DNA of 64,000 bases from Paramecium pentaurelia (Eukaryota; Ciliophora; Oligohymenophorea; Peniculida; Parameciidae), in NCBI GenBank assembly GCA_905183005.1, contig CAJJDO010000005.1, positions 205,630-269,629 of the forward strand, read 5' to 3'. The position numbers and the translations under genes were made by a program. Numbering within the stretch: position 1 is the stretch's first letter; each line of letters starts with the position of its first letter. The notes under the pieces are model-generated. The model ran no database searches and was not told the DNA's origin. It saw nothing but the letters and a program-made list of their open reading frames with translations. Positions 36,817 to 49,980 of the stretch are shown here, piece after piece.

Positions 36817-38222
36817 CTATATTTAAAATATATTGCATAAAAATTAATAAAATTATAATGATATTTATATTAAAGTGTGTACTTAATTTTAAGTTAAGTT
36901 ATGTAAATCATCTAATAAATAATATTAATATTGTTTAATAAATTTTTTATAATTTCCTCCATTTATATCATTATTTTGAAATTATTTGAGATTATGATAA
37001 GAGTTATTTTTCCTTATTAGATACACTAAATTAATATTATAAATACAATTGAAAATTCAAAACAAATATCTAATTATCTCAAATATAGTTAATAAAAAAT
37101 AAATGAGTTATTTAATGTTTATTTTTGAATATTAAAGTAATGACAATTAATTATATGTTATTTATTTACCTTGAGAATGATCAAATTTAATTTTAAACAT
37201 ATATAATACTGTATAGTAATATAATTAAGTGTTGAAAGGGTACAATTTATTTCAAAATTAGTTAGTGAAAATATGGACAAGAATAAAATATTGCTTTTAA
37301 GATAATTTATTATTTGGTCAACAAAATCCTAATGTTGAAAATTAGAATTCAAATTTATCATAATTTAAATTGAATCGATTAATCAAACTTGTTATTTCTG
37401 GATACAGATTTAATAAAATTTTATGTTGTAGATTCTAAATTCTTGAAAATCCTCTTTAAGTGGCAAAAATGTATAAATTAATTTAATATCTTGATATAAG
37501 GTTTATTTTATATCATTAATTAGTAAATCTTAATGATTTTTTAGATATTTTAAAGATTTATTAAAGAATTAGCTTTTTTTTAAAGTTATTTTAAAATATT
37601 CATAATATCAATAACTTCAAAATCATAATTAAAATACTAATAATGGATGAAAATTAAATTCATTATGATATTAGTTTGTGCAAATTTAAGAGATAACTTT
37701 TATTAAAGTGCAACTTAAGGACAGTAGATTTACCATCACATTATTATAAATTTCTTATCAAATTTCTAATGATTCCTCATAAATTTTCTAATTAATTATT
37801 AATCTATCATTTCAGATGTTTAATTACTTTGTTTGGTTTTTCAATGTTTATATTAGATATTAAATATTTAAAAACTTCTATCTTATTACCATTATATGGG
37901 TCTGATATATTTAAAAAATGTAATCACTAAATAAAGTAATAATTTAACTAAGATTTTGGGTAATATTGGATAAAAACTTCTATGATAATGCCTTAAAAGT
38001 AATAATTTATTGATTAAATTTCAGAATATTATTATTATTAGTAAGGTTTAGGAAATTTATAATGGTTTAAATATTTATGTTTTTCATAACTAAAAAAGGG
38101 TTTAAAAGTTTAAGTCTATGAAGAGATATTATATATTAATTTATGATTCACATAGATAAATTGAAGAATATACATAAGAATTAATAATTTTGCATCTCAA
38201 GAATTAATATTTCAAATTAGTT
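36817..38222. other. Long AT-rich intergenic region
   Basis: About 1.4 kb between two + strand genes, unusually long for this compact sequence. It contains one weakly supported frame (listed separately). Elsewhere I see only poly-A/T tracts. Confidence 0.4.
37643..38146 (+). CDS. Possible small protein, weak support
   Basis: An ATG-to-TGA frame of 167 residues beginning MDENQIHYDISLCKFKRQLL. Composition is reasonably protein-like, with hydrophobic stretches (YHFRCLITLFGFSMFILDI) and aromatic residues, but no known motif. With only TGA as a stop, a frame this long has an appreciable chance of arising by accident in such DNA, so I treat it as a candidate or a decayed gene. Confidence 0.3.
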
Positions 38223-40943
38223 ATGGAAGCTAATACGTCTAATACTACTAGAATGGGTCCTAGCAATGTAACATAATAAATCACATCGAAACCTGAGTCT
38301 CCATCTTCATAATCATTATTTGATGAAGAGAGTGAAGTGTTACATCAGAATATGATTAAGGATAAAATACATAAAGTTATTGGTTAAAGTCGTAAAGTAA
38401 ATTTATGTTTTTGAATAAGTCTGATTATTTAAAACATGCAATATTCTTAACAAATAGATCCTTAAGAATGACTGAAAATAAAAAATCTTCATAGTTTGTA
38501 ATAAATTTTAGGAAACAATACTTTATACATCGATTCATAAACAACCTATTTACAAATCTATATTTTATGAAATAGGATTAAAAATTAAGAATAACCCAAG
38601 CTTTAGATGAAAAACCAGCTTAATAATTTTCTAAAAATGGCTGTAAAAAAATAAAATATTATTTTATAGCTGAAGACAGTAAAAAAAATAAATGGATATT
38701 TCTACCATCTACTCATTTCATAATGTTTTGGGATATTTTAGGACTTTTATTCCATCTTATTATGTTATGGGTCAGTCCTTTTTTATGTTCTTTCCAAGAA
38801 ATTAATAATAGTATAATTAAATTTCTCTAGTCAATAATATTATTTTATTTGGTTTTTGATTTTTTAGTAATGTTTAACAGAGCTATAATTAGAGAAGCAG
38901 TTATAGTATATTAAAGAAAGGATTTCATTAAAAACTATTTAAAATCTAATGCTATATTTGATTTTTTAAATATGGGAATATGGATATTATTAAAATACGA
39001 ATTTTATTAATTGTATTACTTTTAAGAGTTTCTAATAATAATTTAAGTGTTTTTGATATATAAAAAAATTTAAAGATATATTACAGAGTATTTTCAATAA
39101 ATATATTGTCGAGGAAATCAAAGTTTTACAATAGATTTAATATCTTTAATAATTTAAATTTATTATTTTGCTCATATTATAGCATGTATTTGGCATTATG
39201 TTGGATAATAAACTGAAAGTCTAGGAAATTCATGGTTAATAGATAATCATTTAGAGAATAAATCAGCTTGGAGTAAATATAATGCAGCTTTTTATTGGGC
39301 AACTATGACAATGACAACAGTTGGTTATGGTGATGTTGTTGCAGTAAATGAAATTGAAATGATTGTTGCATCAATTGTAATGTTTTTATCTAGTTGTGCT
39401 TTTGCTTATACAATGAGCTCAATAGGGATTATCTTAAAGAATATTTATGATACATAATTAAACTATAAGTATTATTTTGAATTGATAATTTATTAGAAAA
39501 AATCTAATTTAAATTACTCAATTTATGTTAAAAAATAATGTAGATGAATAAATTTAAGGAAGAATAAGAAATTATTTAAATTCTTAATTATATTAAGAGA
39601 AAAAGGAGAATATGGATGATGTGAACAATATCTTAAATTCATTACCTTTTAATTTACAATAAGATTTAAATGCAGATATCTAAGCTAGAGTAATTAAGCA
39701 AATCAAATTAATTATAAATCATTTTTCTAAATCAACATAAATATAAGTTGCTAAGAATCTTCAATTAATTTCACTATTGGCTGGAGATGTAGTATATAAA
39801 TAAGGTGATCTTTAGGAGGATAGTCTGTAAAAAATATCATTTTTATTTTAGATATTTTATTCATAAAGGTGAAGTGAAACAAACTGAATTCTAAACCAAA
39901 ACAACACTTAAAACATTATAAAAAAATTAATATCTTGGAATATATTCTTTTTTTACAGGTTTTTGTCCTAAAGAGACAGCTATATGTAATAGTCCTACTT
40001 AATTATATAAAATAAATAGGAAAAAATTCTTAGAAATTATTCGAAGCAACCAAAAAGATCATGAAATTTTTAATCATATTAAAGACAAAATTATATTTAC
40101 AAATAATTTAGTGTTATTTGATCATAAATGCAATTTTTGTAATAGACCTTTTCATTTGGAAATTGATTGTCCTTTAATTTAATATAAACCAGATTTAGAA
40201 TTAATCTTGAAAAAAGAAAACTTTGCTGAAGAACACAATTATAGAATTTCTAAGAAACGAAAAGACAATAAATATAATACTTTAGGATAATTGAGTAAAT
40301 TAAATTAATCTTTGAATTAATTTTAAGAAGATTAATAAATATAACTTTTTGGTTTGAATGAAAATAATTAAAATGAAACACCACATTAAAGAACAGGGTT
40401 TTCAGAAGCTGTTTATTAAAATTCAGCATAAATGATTGGTTAAAATGCTTAAAATCTTAGTGGTATTAGTGATGAAGAATAAAATTCAGAAATGTAACAT
40501 ACTCCATAAAATCAATCAAAATAATTAATATAATAATAAATATTAAAAAATCATCATAGTATTCTTTTTTTATTATTTTAGGGTCTTCATTATCAAAAAT
40601 AAAATTTACTAAACTTGAACAAAGGGCATCTAAAAGTAACTTCGCACCAATTACAGATCATTAAAGTGGATCATTTAGCATTCTTGATGAAGTTAAACAT
40701 TAACTTTATTATCAAAATACTTTCAATATAGATAAAGTAAACTTTTTGAGTATTTCATATATGCCTTAATACTCATTAGAGTCATAACTAAAATAAATGG
40801 CTAAAACAATGAAAAGAAAAAACTAAAGACTTTAGAGATTACATGATAAATTTGACAAATACACATTCTTTCATCAAGTCAAACAATTATCTATCAAATT
40901 AAGAGTTTATTACAAAAGAAGTAATAAAAACACTTTTTAATGA
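38223..40943 (+). CDS. Cyclic-nucleotide-gated / EAG-type potassium channel
   Basis: An 873-residue channel with introns at 38397-38419 (ends AAG), 39469-39496, 39827-39851 and 40559-40581. After a polar N-terminus, S1 starts at FIMFWDILGLLFHLIMLW and S5/pore follows with YYFAHIIACIWHYVG. The selectivity filter is TMTMTTVGYGDVVAVN, the TVGYGD of K+ channels, then S6 IVASIVMFLSSCAFAY. The C-linker (VDEQIQGRIRNYLNSQ) leads into a cyclic-nucleotide-binding domain: LLAGDVVYKQGDL, IHKGEVKQT, YLGIYSFFTGFCPKETA. After it is a CxxC...H...C group, KCNFCNRPFHLEIDC, that could bind zinc. S4 has few positive charges. In ciliates such channels set membrane potential and ciliary behaviour. The next gene starts 33 bases later. 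Confidence 0.93.
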
Positions 40944-40976
40944 ATTTGCAAAATTTTATAATAAATTAAATATAAA

Positions 40977-43601
40977 ATGTAAGGTTAACCCATACCATTC
41001 ATTGAGTTAAAGGAAACTTAAACTAAAGAAGGATTGGAAACTATTTTTGAAATTCACCCTTAGGCAATTAAAATGTTGCAATCAATTGCTGACAGAAAAG
41101 TATTCACTTTTAATGGGATATTTAGGTAGCTGTTCTTACAATTGCAGGTCCACAAAGAACAGGAAAATCATTTTTAGCTAATAGAGTATTAAAAAGATAA
41201 AAGGGATTTGCAGTTGGACCAACTACTATGCCATGTACAAAAGGTATTTGGTTATGGAGCTAACCTATTCCATTAAATGAAAATACTTCAATTTTGTTGA
41301 TGGATACAGAAGGATTAAATTCAGTCTAAAGAGACTTGGGAGTTGATACTAAAATTTTCTCAATATCTCTATTGCTGTCTTCAATGTTTGTATTTAATCA
41401 ATTGGGTCATATTGATGAACAGTCAATAGAAAATCTCTCTCTCGTTATTAAATTAAGTGAGAACATCAGTGTAGGATCAGAGGATAAAAGTTTAAGTTAA
41501 TTTTTTCCAACATTCCTTTGGGTTTTGAGAGATTTCTCACTAGACTTAAGAGGACGTACTCCAAGTGAATATTTGGAATTTGCACTTTAAGATCAATCTA
41601 ATCCAGGTCCAGATGGAGAGAGAAAAAATCTTATTAGAAGAAAGATTAGAGAGTATTTTAAATTTAGAGATTGCATATGTATGGTGAGACCAATTTAGGA
41701 TGAAAGAAGACTAGCTAGAGTTGAAGAAGAAGATTGGAATGCTTTAAGACCAGAATTCATTGCTGCAGTATATGATTTTGAAAGAAGAGTATCCAAAAAT
41801 ATCCCTCCAAAATAAATTAATGGAATTACTTTAACTGCTGAAATGTTTTTGAAACTTTCCCTTGAATATGTTGATGCTATTAATTCTGGAGGAATTCCAT
41901 AAATTTTATCTAGTTTAGATAGAGTCATTTAATAAGAAGCAAGAAATCTTTTGGAAGAACTTAAAAGTCAATTCTCTAAGAGTTATTAAGATGCTTTGTC
42001 AAAATTAAAAGCTCCATTTGAAGATGAAGAATTGATTTAATTAAATAAATAAATTTAAGCTGAAATCTTTTAAAGGTTAGATTAAAAATCAAAAGAAATA
42101 ATAGACAATTCTAAAATTATTAGTATGAAAAAAGAATTACATGATATGATGTCCCAAGATTTATAAACAAGATTAGAAATTAATAAAGAATAATCAACTA
42201 CTGTTGCTAATTAGATCTTATAAAAATTCTTTAACACTTTTCAAGTTCCAGTCTTAGATAATGTTGATAGCATAAAATCATCTCTATTAGTAGATCAATT
42301 TCAAATTTACAGTCGTTTTTTTAAATATTATATGGAAAATGTTAAAGGACATTAAAAATACAAACATTTCTCAGAAAAAGTGCCTTCATTTTTATTTAGT
42401 CATTTTGAAAAGTTAATATTAAATGTTTAAAAAGTTTATATAGAAGAAAATAATTAAACTAAAAAGTATCTAGTTTAAGCTAGAGAAGGCGAAGAAAGAT
42501 TAAGGAAAACTATTGCAAATTAAGAAAGCTTATTATATGAAATATAAAAGGAAAGAGATTAGTTAAAGTATGAAATAGAAAATTGGAGTAGAGAAACAAA
42601 TAAATAAGAAAAAATTAAAAGTCTTGAATTAGAGGCTTGTTAAGCTAAGGTAATGTAATTAATGTAGGAATTGCAAAATAAAAAAGAAAAAAATCAAAAA
42701 TTAAAATTAGATTTTTAAAATTTATAAGATCAACTTCAAAGAGTCAGAAATGAACTTAATGGAAAAAGAGTTGAATGTTAATAATTATTAAAACGAATGA
42801 GTGATGATAATTAATCCTTCAGAGAACCAGGAGAAGAGGTAAATAATTATTTAATTATTAGATCTCCAATGATTTAGTTTTATAATATAAGGATATGAAA
42901 TAATAAGCTCATTAAATGAATGACTTTTTTAAAAGAAGAGCTATGGATCATTCACAATAAAGCATATTTATTTAAGAGATTTCTAAATTATAATAAGATA
43001 AATTTAATGAAATCATAAAACTAAGAGAAGATTATAAATAAAAAAAGTTAAAAATGAAAGAAGATTTAGAGCAAGAAAAGTATTTATATTTTGTATTTAG
43101 AAAATCTTTGAAAAATAATTTAGAACATTTTATAAAGTAAAATGAAGAATTAAAAGCAAAAAATATGACATATTATGAAAAATATGAATAAGCCCAAAAA
43201 AATTAATAACATCTTAAGGTATTTATTAATATATTTTTGGATAGTAAATTTAATCTGAAAACCAAAGATTAGGTTAAAGACTAGAAGAAAAATCAGAAAA
43301 TTTAGATATGCATATATAAGTTATTGAAAATTTCACTAAAGATATCGAAAAATTAACTGGTATTAGGGAAGATTTGGAATAAAAACTTGCATTTATGAAT
43401 TCTGAAAAGAGTTAATTGATTTCATTTAAAGAGAGCTTTCCGTATATATTAAAAGGTAATATATTAATTATTATATTGAAAGAGGCTTTGAAATGGGTCT
43501 TAAAATAAAATTCAAAAATAAAACATGCTATGAAATCAGTAGGTGAAGAAGAATAAAAAATAATTCGAGATTGTTTTCATGAAGTTGGTATAAATGTGTG
43601 A
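40977..43601 (+). CDS. Guanylate-binding protein (GBP) family large GTPase
   Basis: An 840-residue dynamin-superfamily GTPase with introns at 41100-41125, 42839-42861, 43219-43244 and 43456-43482 (ends AAG). G1 is AGPQRTGKSFL, G2 lies in FAVGPTTMPCTKG, G3 in LMDTEGLNS, and the GBP-specific R-D motif replaces NKxD in FLWVLRDFSLDL. The helical stalk begins with PKQINGITLTAEMF and LEYVDAINSGGIPQ, which match LNGLTL...YVEAINSGAVP of animal GBPs. The last 350 residues are an unusually long coiled coil, and there is no CaaX box. GBPs hydrolyse GTP, oligomerise and remodel membranes; in ciliates related proteins are not well characterised. The first intron falls just before the G1 loop. The frame is unbroken after splicing. 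Confidence 0.92.
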
Positions 43602-43961
43602 AAAATTATTAATTATTATAAATAAACAAGTTGTAAAAAATACTAAAAGGTTAATAATAATTTGCAATATTATTTTTAAGGTTTTTAATTATTTATAAAA
43701 TTTAATAATATTACACTTTTATTTTGATAATATTTTATAAATAAATAAATTTATCAAAATAAGGATTTTTAATTTTAATTACTATTTTATAATATGAATA
43801 ATTAGATATAATATAAGATATCTATGATTTAATTACTCTATGTTTTAAATATTGAGTATATTAATCCAAAATTAATTTTATTTAAATTTGTAGTTTAGAA
43901 TACAATAATATTTGTAAATTTGATTGAAATATTATTCAGTATATTATTTATAATATAGAAA
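43602..43961. other. Intergenic, AT-rich
   Basis: About 360 bases between two + strand genes. Nothing recognised. Confidence 0.5.
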
Positions 43962-46900
43962 ATGTCAATAATTCTTTCTAATTCAAAACAATAAAGAAAA
44001 TTGCCTTTACTTAAAGATTATACAAGATAAAAGAAAGAAATGTTGAAAACATTTTTTACAACCAAAACTAGCAGATCTGAATCAAGATTAAAATAAAATA
44101 ATGAGGTTTTTAAAGAAGAGAAATCGTATTATTTTGATGAGAGCATAAAGAAATAAAAGAAAGCTATTTATCTATCATAAAAGCTTATTAGAATAACTCC
44201 ACGAATCTTTCCTGCAAAGAATGATGTTTAGATTAACCAGAGCGAAGAGATAAGTGAAGATAGTTCTGAGAAATCAAATAGTAGCGTGGATGTTTTTGAT
44301 TTAGACAAACATAAGGAGCATGTTAAAAATAAATTAAGTATTTGAGAGTGATAATTCAGAGATACAAATAATGATGATTCATATTTTGGGTTCTTGAAAA
44401 ACTAAAATAAATTGAGAGACATAGCTCAACATTTCATTAAAGAAGATGGAATGAATCCAGTCTACTATTTTTGTGTTCATGACAGTTTGTTCCCCAAAAG
44501 AATTGATTTAACAAATTGCTTAATTGATAAAAAAGAGATGAATTTTACCAATTTAGGCATTGGGTCTAAATATTATCCAATATTGACCACTTTATTGAAA
44601 TAATAAAAGAGTTAGAGAATTAAACAATTATTTTTAAGTGATAATAACTTGAAAGACTAAGAATTAGGTCTTTTTATTGATTGTATTCCACTTTCATTAA
44701 AAGAATTAAAAATTTCAAATAATAAATTAGGGAAAGGGGGAGCATAGCTTCTTGAGAAATTTATATTAACCCATAAAAGGTATCGATCTTATTGTTTTAT
44801 AGCATCAAATACATAAATGTTGCAAATAATACATTAGGAGATGCAGGAGTTTAAATATTATTGAATGCTTTAATGAAAAATAATACAGTTACTAGATTAA
44901 ATCTATCAGAGAATGGATTAACTGATTCAATCTCATAAACTTTATATAACTTTTTAGGAAATAATAAAACAGTTGAAGTCTTTATGTTAAACTGGAATTA
45001 TTTAGGTTCTTTATCAGGATAATATATTGCCAAAGGATTAGGAAATAATAAATCATTAAAAGTAATAGACTTAAGTTATAATCATTTGGGATAAAATAAT
45101 TGCATGATTTATTGGAGTGAAATTATTTCTAATCCAAAAGTTTCACTTATTCATATTGATTTATCATATAATCAATTTAGTGAATAATAATTAAGAATCT
45201 TGAATGAAGCATTAAAAAAAAATAATTAGATTTATGGATTGCATATTGAAGGAAATAAATGTCCAGCATATGTAGATCCTAATGGATTTATTCAATTTGC
45301 TAATGATGGAATATAACTTTAATAAAATCCCTTCAGATTATAATAAAAGAAGTATGAAATTGATGGTGTAAATTTTATACCAGAATTAAATGATGGATTA
45401 ATTGGTAGTGATTGTTGTTGGATTTGTTAAGGATGGATGGAATTTAAATTTAATTACACACCAGATGAATTTAATGGTGATGTGCCAATTTTTCTCCATC
45501 TTGATTTCTTAGAGTAATATTATTTAATAAAATTAGTTATAAACCAATACCAATGACATCTAGTTTAGAATTAAAGGAGTAGATGAAATAATAAAGAAAG
45601 AGCAAATCTGTAGAACCATAATTAACAACTGGGGAAATAATTTATTAATTAAAGTAAGTAATAAATGAAGATAAAAAAATAACAATGGCAGCTATTTAAG
45701 AAGCTTATGATATTGAAACAAAAGATGAAATTGTAGATGAAAGATGTTTGGATGATTTTGACAAATTTTATTATACTACTTATTAAATGTGTCCACCTAA
45801 AAGAAGGATTTTGTATTTCTTCAGTAATCCAATAACTGAAGACTATTTTATAGATAAAAATTCTTTAAGTATGTAATCTCCTCCTGATGATTTAATATTA
45901 TAAGGAAAGGATACCAAATTTTAATATCATTAATTTGCAGATGGAACTAAACTTAAATTTAAAAAGATTAGTTAAATTAATTATTTATTATCAAAATAAG
46001 AATATGTAATAGATGATAAAAATGATTATAAACCATTAGTTAAAATATTTCCTCGTTCTGCTCAAAAAAAATATATATTGAGAAAATTTGCAAATAATTC
46101 TATCAGAAAGAAAGTCAATATAATATTTTGGAATAAAGAAAATTCATCTTTTAAGTAATTTTAAAGTGACAATGATGATTTATTGGATAATTGTTTGGAT
46201 TTTGATTGGTCATGTAGTAAGATTACAAGATTTGTTAGAAATGAATATGAAAGAACAAAGATGAAAGAATATTTTAGACAACAGTATTAATTATTAAAAG
46301 ATGTATATAAGTACCTTTCAAGTTTTGGACATTAGCCTCCATAATTTGATATGTTTTGCATATAATTTCCATAATTTTAAAAATTAGTTTAATAAGTTGG
46401 ATTAGTTGATGGAGTTGATTTAAAAATCTAGGATGTAGAGAGTAATTTAATTTCAATAAAGAATAATGTAGACAATAAATTTATCTATAATCCAGATTCA
46501 GCTCTTATAAGATATTAATTTATTGAGAGTCTTTACAGATTGGCCCTTGATAAATATGTAAGAACTAATACTGTCAAGAATGCAGCTGATGCAGTATATC
46601 GATTATTAAAAGAATTTAAACCTTATTTTAATAATTTTGATTCAACTTAAGAATGGAGATAGAAGAGATTATGGAATAAAGAGTGTGATACTTTAATAAC
46701 ATTCAAAATGGGATTTTTAAAAAAACTTTATGATTATATAACTGACATCAGTAATCGAAGATGGTATTTTAAATTAAAATGGATTTCTATAAAAGAATTT
46801 AAAGAGTTTTGTAAACATATTGGATTAAATGAATATTTGAGTGATAAATAATAAGTCATAATTTATAACTTTTCAATGATATCATAAGTAGATGAATTGA

Positions 46901-47420
46901 ATTAAGATAGAAATGTTAGAATGTCTCTTATAGAATTTATAGAATCATTAGGAAGAATGGCTGAAAGAATTAGTCCATCGCCAATAGGAGAGAAAATATC
47001 AGATTGGACTTATGAATAAAGAACCATATTGCCTTTGCATGTAAAATTAGAGTCATTGTTAACATATATTTATGTAATAGTTAATAAGAAGTAAGTTAAT
47101 ATAAATATATTTTAAGGGGATAATTTGAATCCTTTAATGATTTGTTTGGAGATGAATAACAATTAAAAATTTAATTCATGCCACCTCAAGAATCTGTAAT
47201 AAGTGAAGAAGAGTATTGTAATACTATAGAAACTTTAACTACTTACAATACATTATCTTATTTAAGTAATAATTTAGATTAATTTACAGATCTCCATAAA
47301 TAGCCATACCTTCATCCAGATTATGCACATTTCTTGCAAAATCCGGTGCCTAATTAACCAAAATTTCATGGTCCTCTATTGATTAGGAGATTTTCAAGAG
47401 CTGATAGGAAAAATAAATGA
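43962..47420 (+). CDS. Large leucine-rich-repeat protein
   Basis: About 1,120 residues with introns at 44338-44361 (ends GAG, least certain), 44780-44802, 45514-45536 and 47091-47116 (ends AAG). After a charged N-terminus there are seven or more ribonuclease-inhibitor-type LRRs between residues 215 and 430, for example LKELKISNNKLGKGGAQLL, VTRLNLSENGLTDSIS, LKVIDLSYNHLGQNN and LIHIDLSYNQFSEQQLRI. A Cys/Trp segment, DCCWICQGWMEFKF, follows. The C-terminal 500 residues are a mostly helical region with DFDWSCSKITRFVRNEYER and LLKDVYKYLSSFGHQPPQFD, and a helical block ISIKEFKEFCKHIGLNEYLS that resembles an EF-hand fold without clear calcium ligands. Function unknown; LRR proteins of this size are often ciliary or regulatory scaffolds. 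The RCC1 gene starts only 19 bases after its stop. Confidence 0.8.
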
Positions 47421-47439
47421 ATATTAATTTTAATTATTG

Positions 47440-49007
47440 ATGTAAAGTGAATAATTGAGTGAATAAAAATTATATGCTTGGGGAAGTGCAGAATGTGATT
47501 AATTTTTGGCTAAAGATGAAGATGACGAAGAGATGTATGAAGTAAAAAGACCATATCAAATAAAAGAATTAAATAATCTATCTATAACTTAAGTGGCATG
47601 TGGAGGAATGCATGCCTTAATTTTGACATCATAAGGAAAAGTATTGCATTTATTTAACATAAATTAGGTATATTCATTTGGATGTGATGACAAAGGAGTT
47701 CTAGGTAGACCTAAAATAGAAGGATAGGATGCTCGAGTACCAGCACTGATTACAGATCTTCCTCCTGTTGATATGATTGCTTGTGGTAGTTCTCATTCAA
47801 TTGCTGCAAATTCCAATGGTTTAGTATATTTCTGGGGATTTTATGCAAATACTCATGGTCCAATTGGAGAACCAGTATAAAAGCCAAAAAAAATGGATAA
47901 TATTACAGAAGGAATCAAAAAAATACTATGTGGTTAAAATCATACAATGGTATTATTAGAAAGTTAAAAAGTATATTATTAATATTTATATATATAGTTA
48001 TTAACATGGGGAGATGCAGAAACATTAGTAATAGGTAGAAAAAGTGAAACTAGAAGATCTATTATTTAAAATTTAAATCCATAACCAATTAAGATGAAAA
48101 AACCAATTTTAAATATTTTTACAGGTGCTTCACATGCATTTGTTAAAGTTTAAATGAAAGAAAATAAAGTTGGAATATTTGGTTGGGGATTAAATAATTA
48201 TGGATAATTGGGTATTGGTAATCAAGAAAATTAATAATTACCTGTATTAATTGAATTTTTTGATAATATTGATGTTATTGATATGGTTGGAGGAGAACAT
48301 CATAGTATAGCATTAGATTCTGAAGGAAATCTATATTCATTTGGTAGACATGATGATGGACAACTTGGATTAGGAGAAGAAATTAATGAACAATTAAAAG
48401 AATAAGCATAAAAATAATTAGAAGAAGAAATATAATCATAAAAATTGAATGAAAGCAATAAAAAAAAGATAAGCAAGAAAAATAAATAATAGGGAGAACT
48501 ATTTGAAATATAAAAATCAGATAAAGTTATAGGATATGAATTCATTACTATTCCATAAATGATTAAAGATATTCCAAAAATGTAATCTATTTAATCTTCT
48601 ATGCATTTTAATTTTGCCATTTCTCAATAAGGTTAAATATTTTCTTGGGGAAATGGTTAAAGTTTTGTATTAGGTACTAGAAATGAGAATTCCTAATTCA
48701 AACCAAAAGATGTAAATTTATTTATTTATCATTTTAATAGATTACATCAATATTTAAAAATGAAAAGTTATTATAAATATCACTTGGTGCAAGTCATGTG
48801 ATTGCATATACATCAACTGATTTAAATTATAATACATAAAAAGTGGATGAATCTATTATAAAAATACATGATTAAAAAACTAAAATTAAGAAACCAAGAA
48901 GAAGCAATAGTAGAGAAGGAAGTAAAGAAAAGAGTTTATCTATGAAAAGAAGTGAATAAAAGTTTGATGAAAGTTTAATCCCAGTAAAAGATTTGAAAAT
49001 TGATTGA
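47440..49007 (+). CDS. RCC1-repeat beta-propeller protein
   Basis: A 494-residue protein with introns at 47641-47667, 47971-47997 and 48712-48740. Repeats have the RCC1 pattern of a W/F-G turn, then IxCGxxHxxAL: LYAWGSAECDQF, VACGGMHALIL, VYSFGCDDKGVLGR, IACGSSHSIAA, VYFWGFYANTHG, ILCGQNHTMVL, IFGWGLNNYGQLG, MVGGEHHSIAL, LYSFGRHDDGQLGLG, IFSWGNGQSFVLGT and ISLGASHVIAY, enough for a full seven-bladed propeller. A charged insert of about 45 residues (EEEIQSQKLNES) interrupts one blade, and the tail is basic (KKPRRSNSREGSKEKS). RCC1 itself is the Ran exchange factor, but many RCC1-repeat proteins have other roles; the insert and divergent blades argue against RCC1 proper. It abuts the LRR gene. 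Confidence 0.88.
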
Positions 49008-49032
49008 TAAATAGGTTTTAAGTTTAATTTAT

Positions 49033-49971
49033 TCATTTCTATTGATCTTCATCTATTCTTCTTAATTTTTCTATAGATTAATGTTATTAATATTCATTAT
49101 TTTATTCTAAATGATGATGGTCAATAAATTTATTAGCAATCTCTCCTATTTTCTTTGTTTTTGCTTTCTTTAAGAAATTCTATTTCTATTATTCTTATAA
49201 TAATATTCTTTGAATAAACTCTCTTTGTTATTCTTCCTTTTCTTGATTTATTTTTGCCTATTTTTATTCATATATTTCAATTTCATTCTATAATCCTTCA
49301 TATAAATTTTAATTTTAACAAAACATTTTAGATCTTTAAATCATTTCTTATGTTTCATGTTCATAACGTAAAAATGTTAACATGTCTTAACTTTAAAAAA
49401 AGATATTTAAGTTTCCATCTTCATAATATTCTTATATGTCTTTACAATCTGAATTATGTTAAAGAGACTTTACAAAATTAATATTTACTCTTTCATAATC
49501 TAATTAATTTAATGTTTAAAGTTAGGAATCATTTTTTTAAGATTCTTTTATATTTTAAGGAAATAATGGTGAATTTATGAAGGATGAATTATTTTTATTA
49601 TGATTAGATTATTTGCAAAGCTTTTTCAAATTATCTCTTGCTATTAAAAATTCACTTTTTATATCTTTATCTATGGATTCATCTGTGATTGAAGAACTAA
49701 TACTAGATACTTCTAATAAAAAATTTGCTCTCTCTTATTTATATTTCTTTCCTTTTTTATCTCTTCTTTTTCTTTATTGAGGTTATCCTTATTATCTTGG
49801 AGATGCCACAGGAGTTGTAATATAAGGGATTGCCTTAAGCTTCTATCTTAAATGCTAAAAATGCTCCTTAACTTTAAGTGTACTCTCAGGTTCAAGGGCA
49901 GGTTGATTTTAAAGAATAAGGCTTTTTGAAATTGATTTTTTTGGCCTTGAAATTCTTTAAACTTATAACAT
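49033..49971 (-). CDS. Unknown coiled-coil protein, divergent pair member
   Basis: An intronless 312-residue frame starting MLQVQRISRPKKSISKS. The N-terminal third is basic and Pro/Arg-rich (ITTPVASPRQQGQPQQRKRR). The middle is polar (SSISSSITDESIDKDIKS). The C-terminal half is coiled (NEIEIYEQKQAKINQEKEEQ) and ends with a His/Asn patch (KFIDHHHLEQNNEYQQHQS). No recognised domain. Its ATG is six bases from the ATG of the + strand gene that begins at 49978. It ends 25 bases from the end of the convergent RCC1 gene. Confidence 0.7.
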
Positions 49972-49980
49972 TAATTAATG
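49969..49980. promoter_or_regulatory. Palindromic divergent start-codon pair
   Basis: The sequence CATTAATTAATG is a perfect 12-base palindrome whose two ends are the start codons of divergent genes (49971 on -, 49978 on +). Only six bases separate the two ATGs, so the transcription starts must lie very close or inside the opposite coding region. Whether both ATGs are truly used is not proven. Confidence 0.55.
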
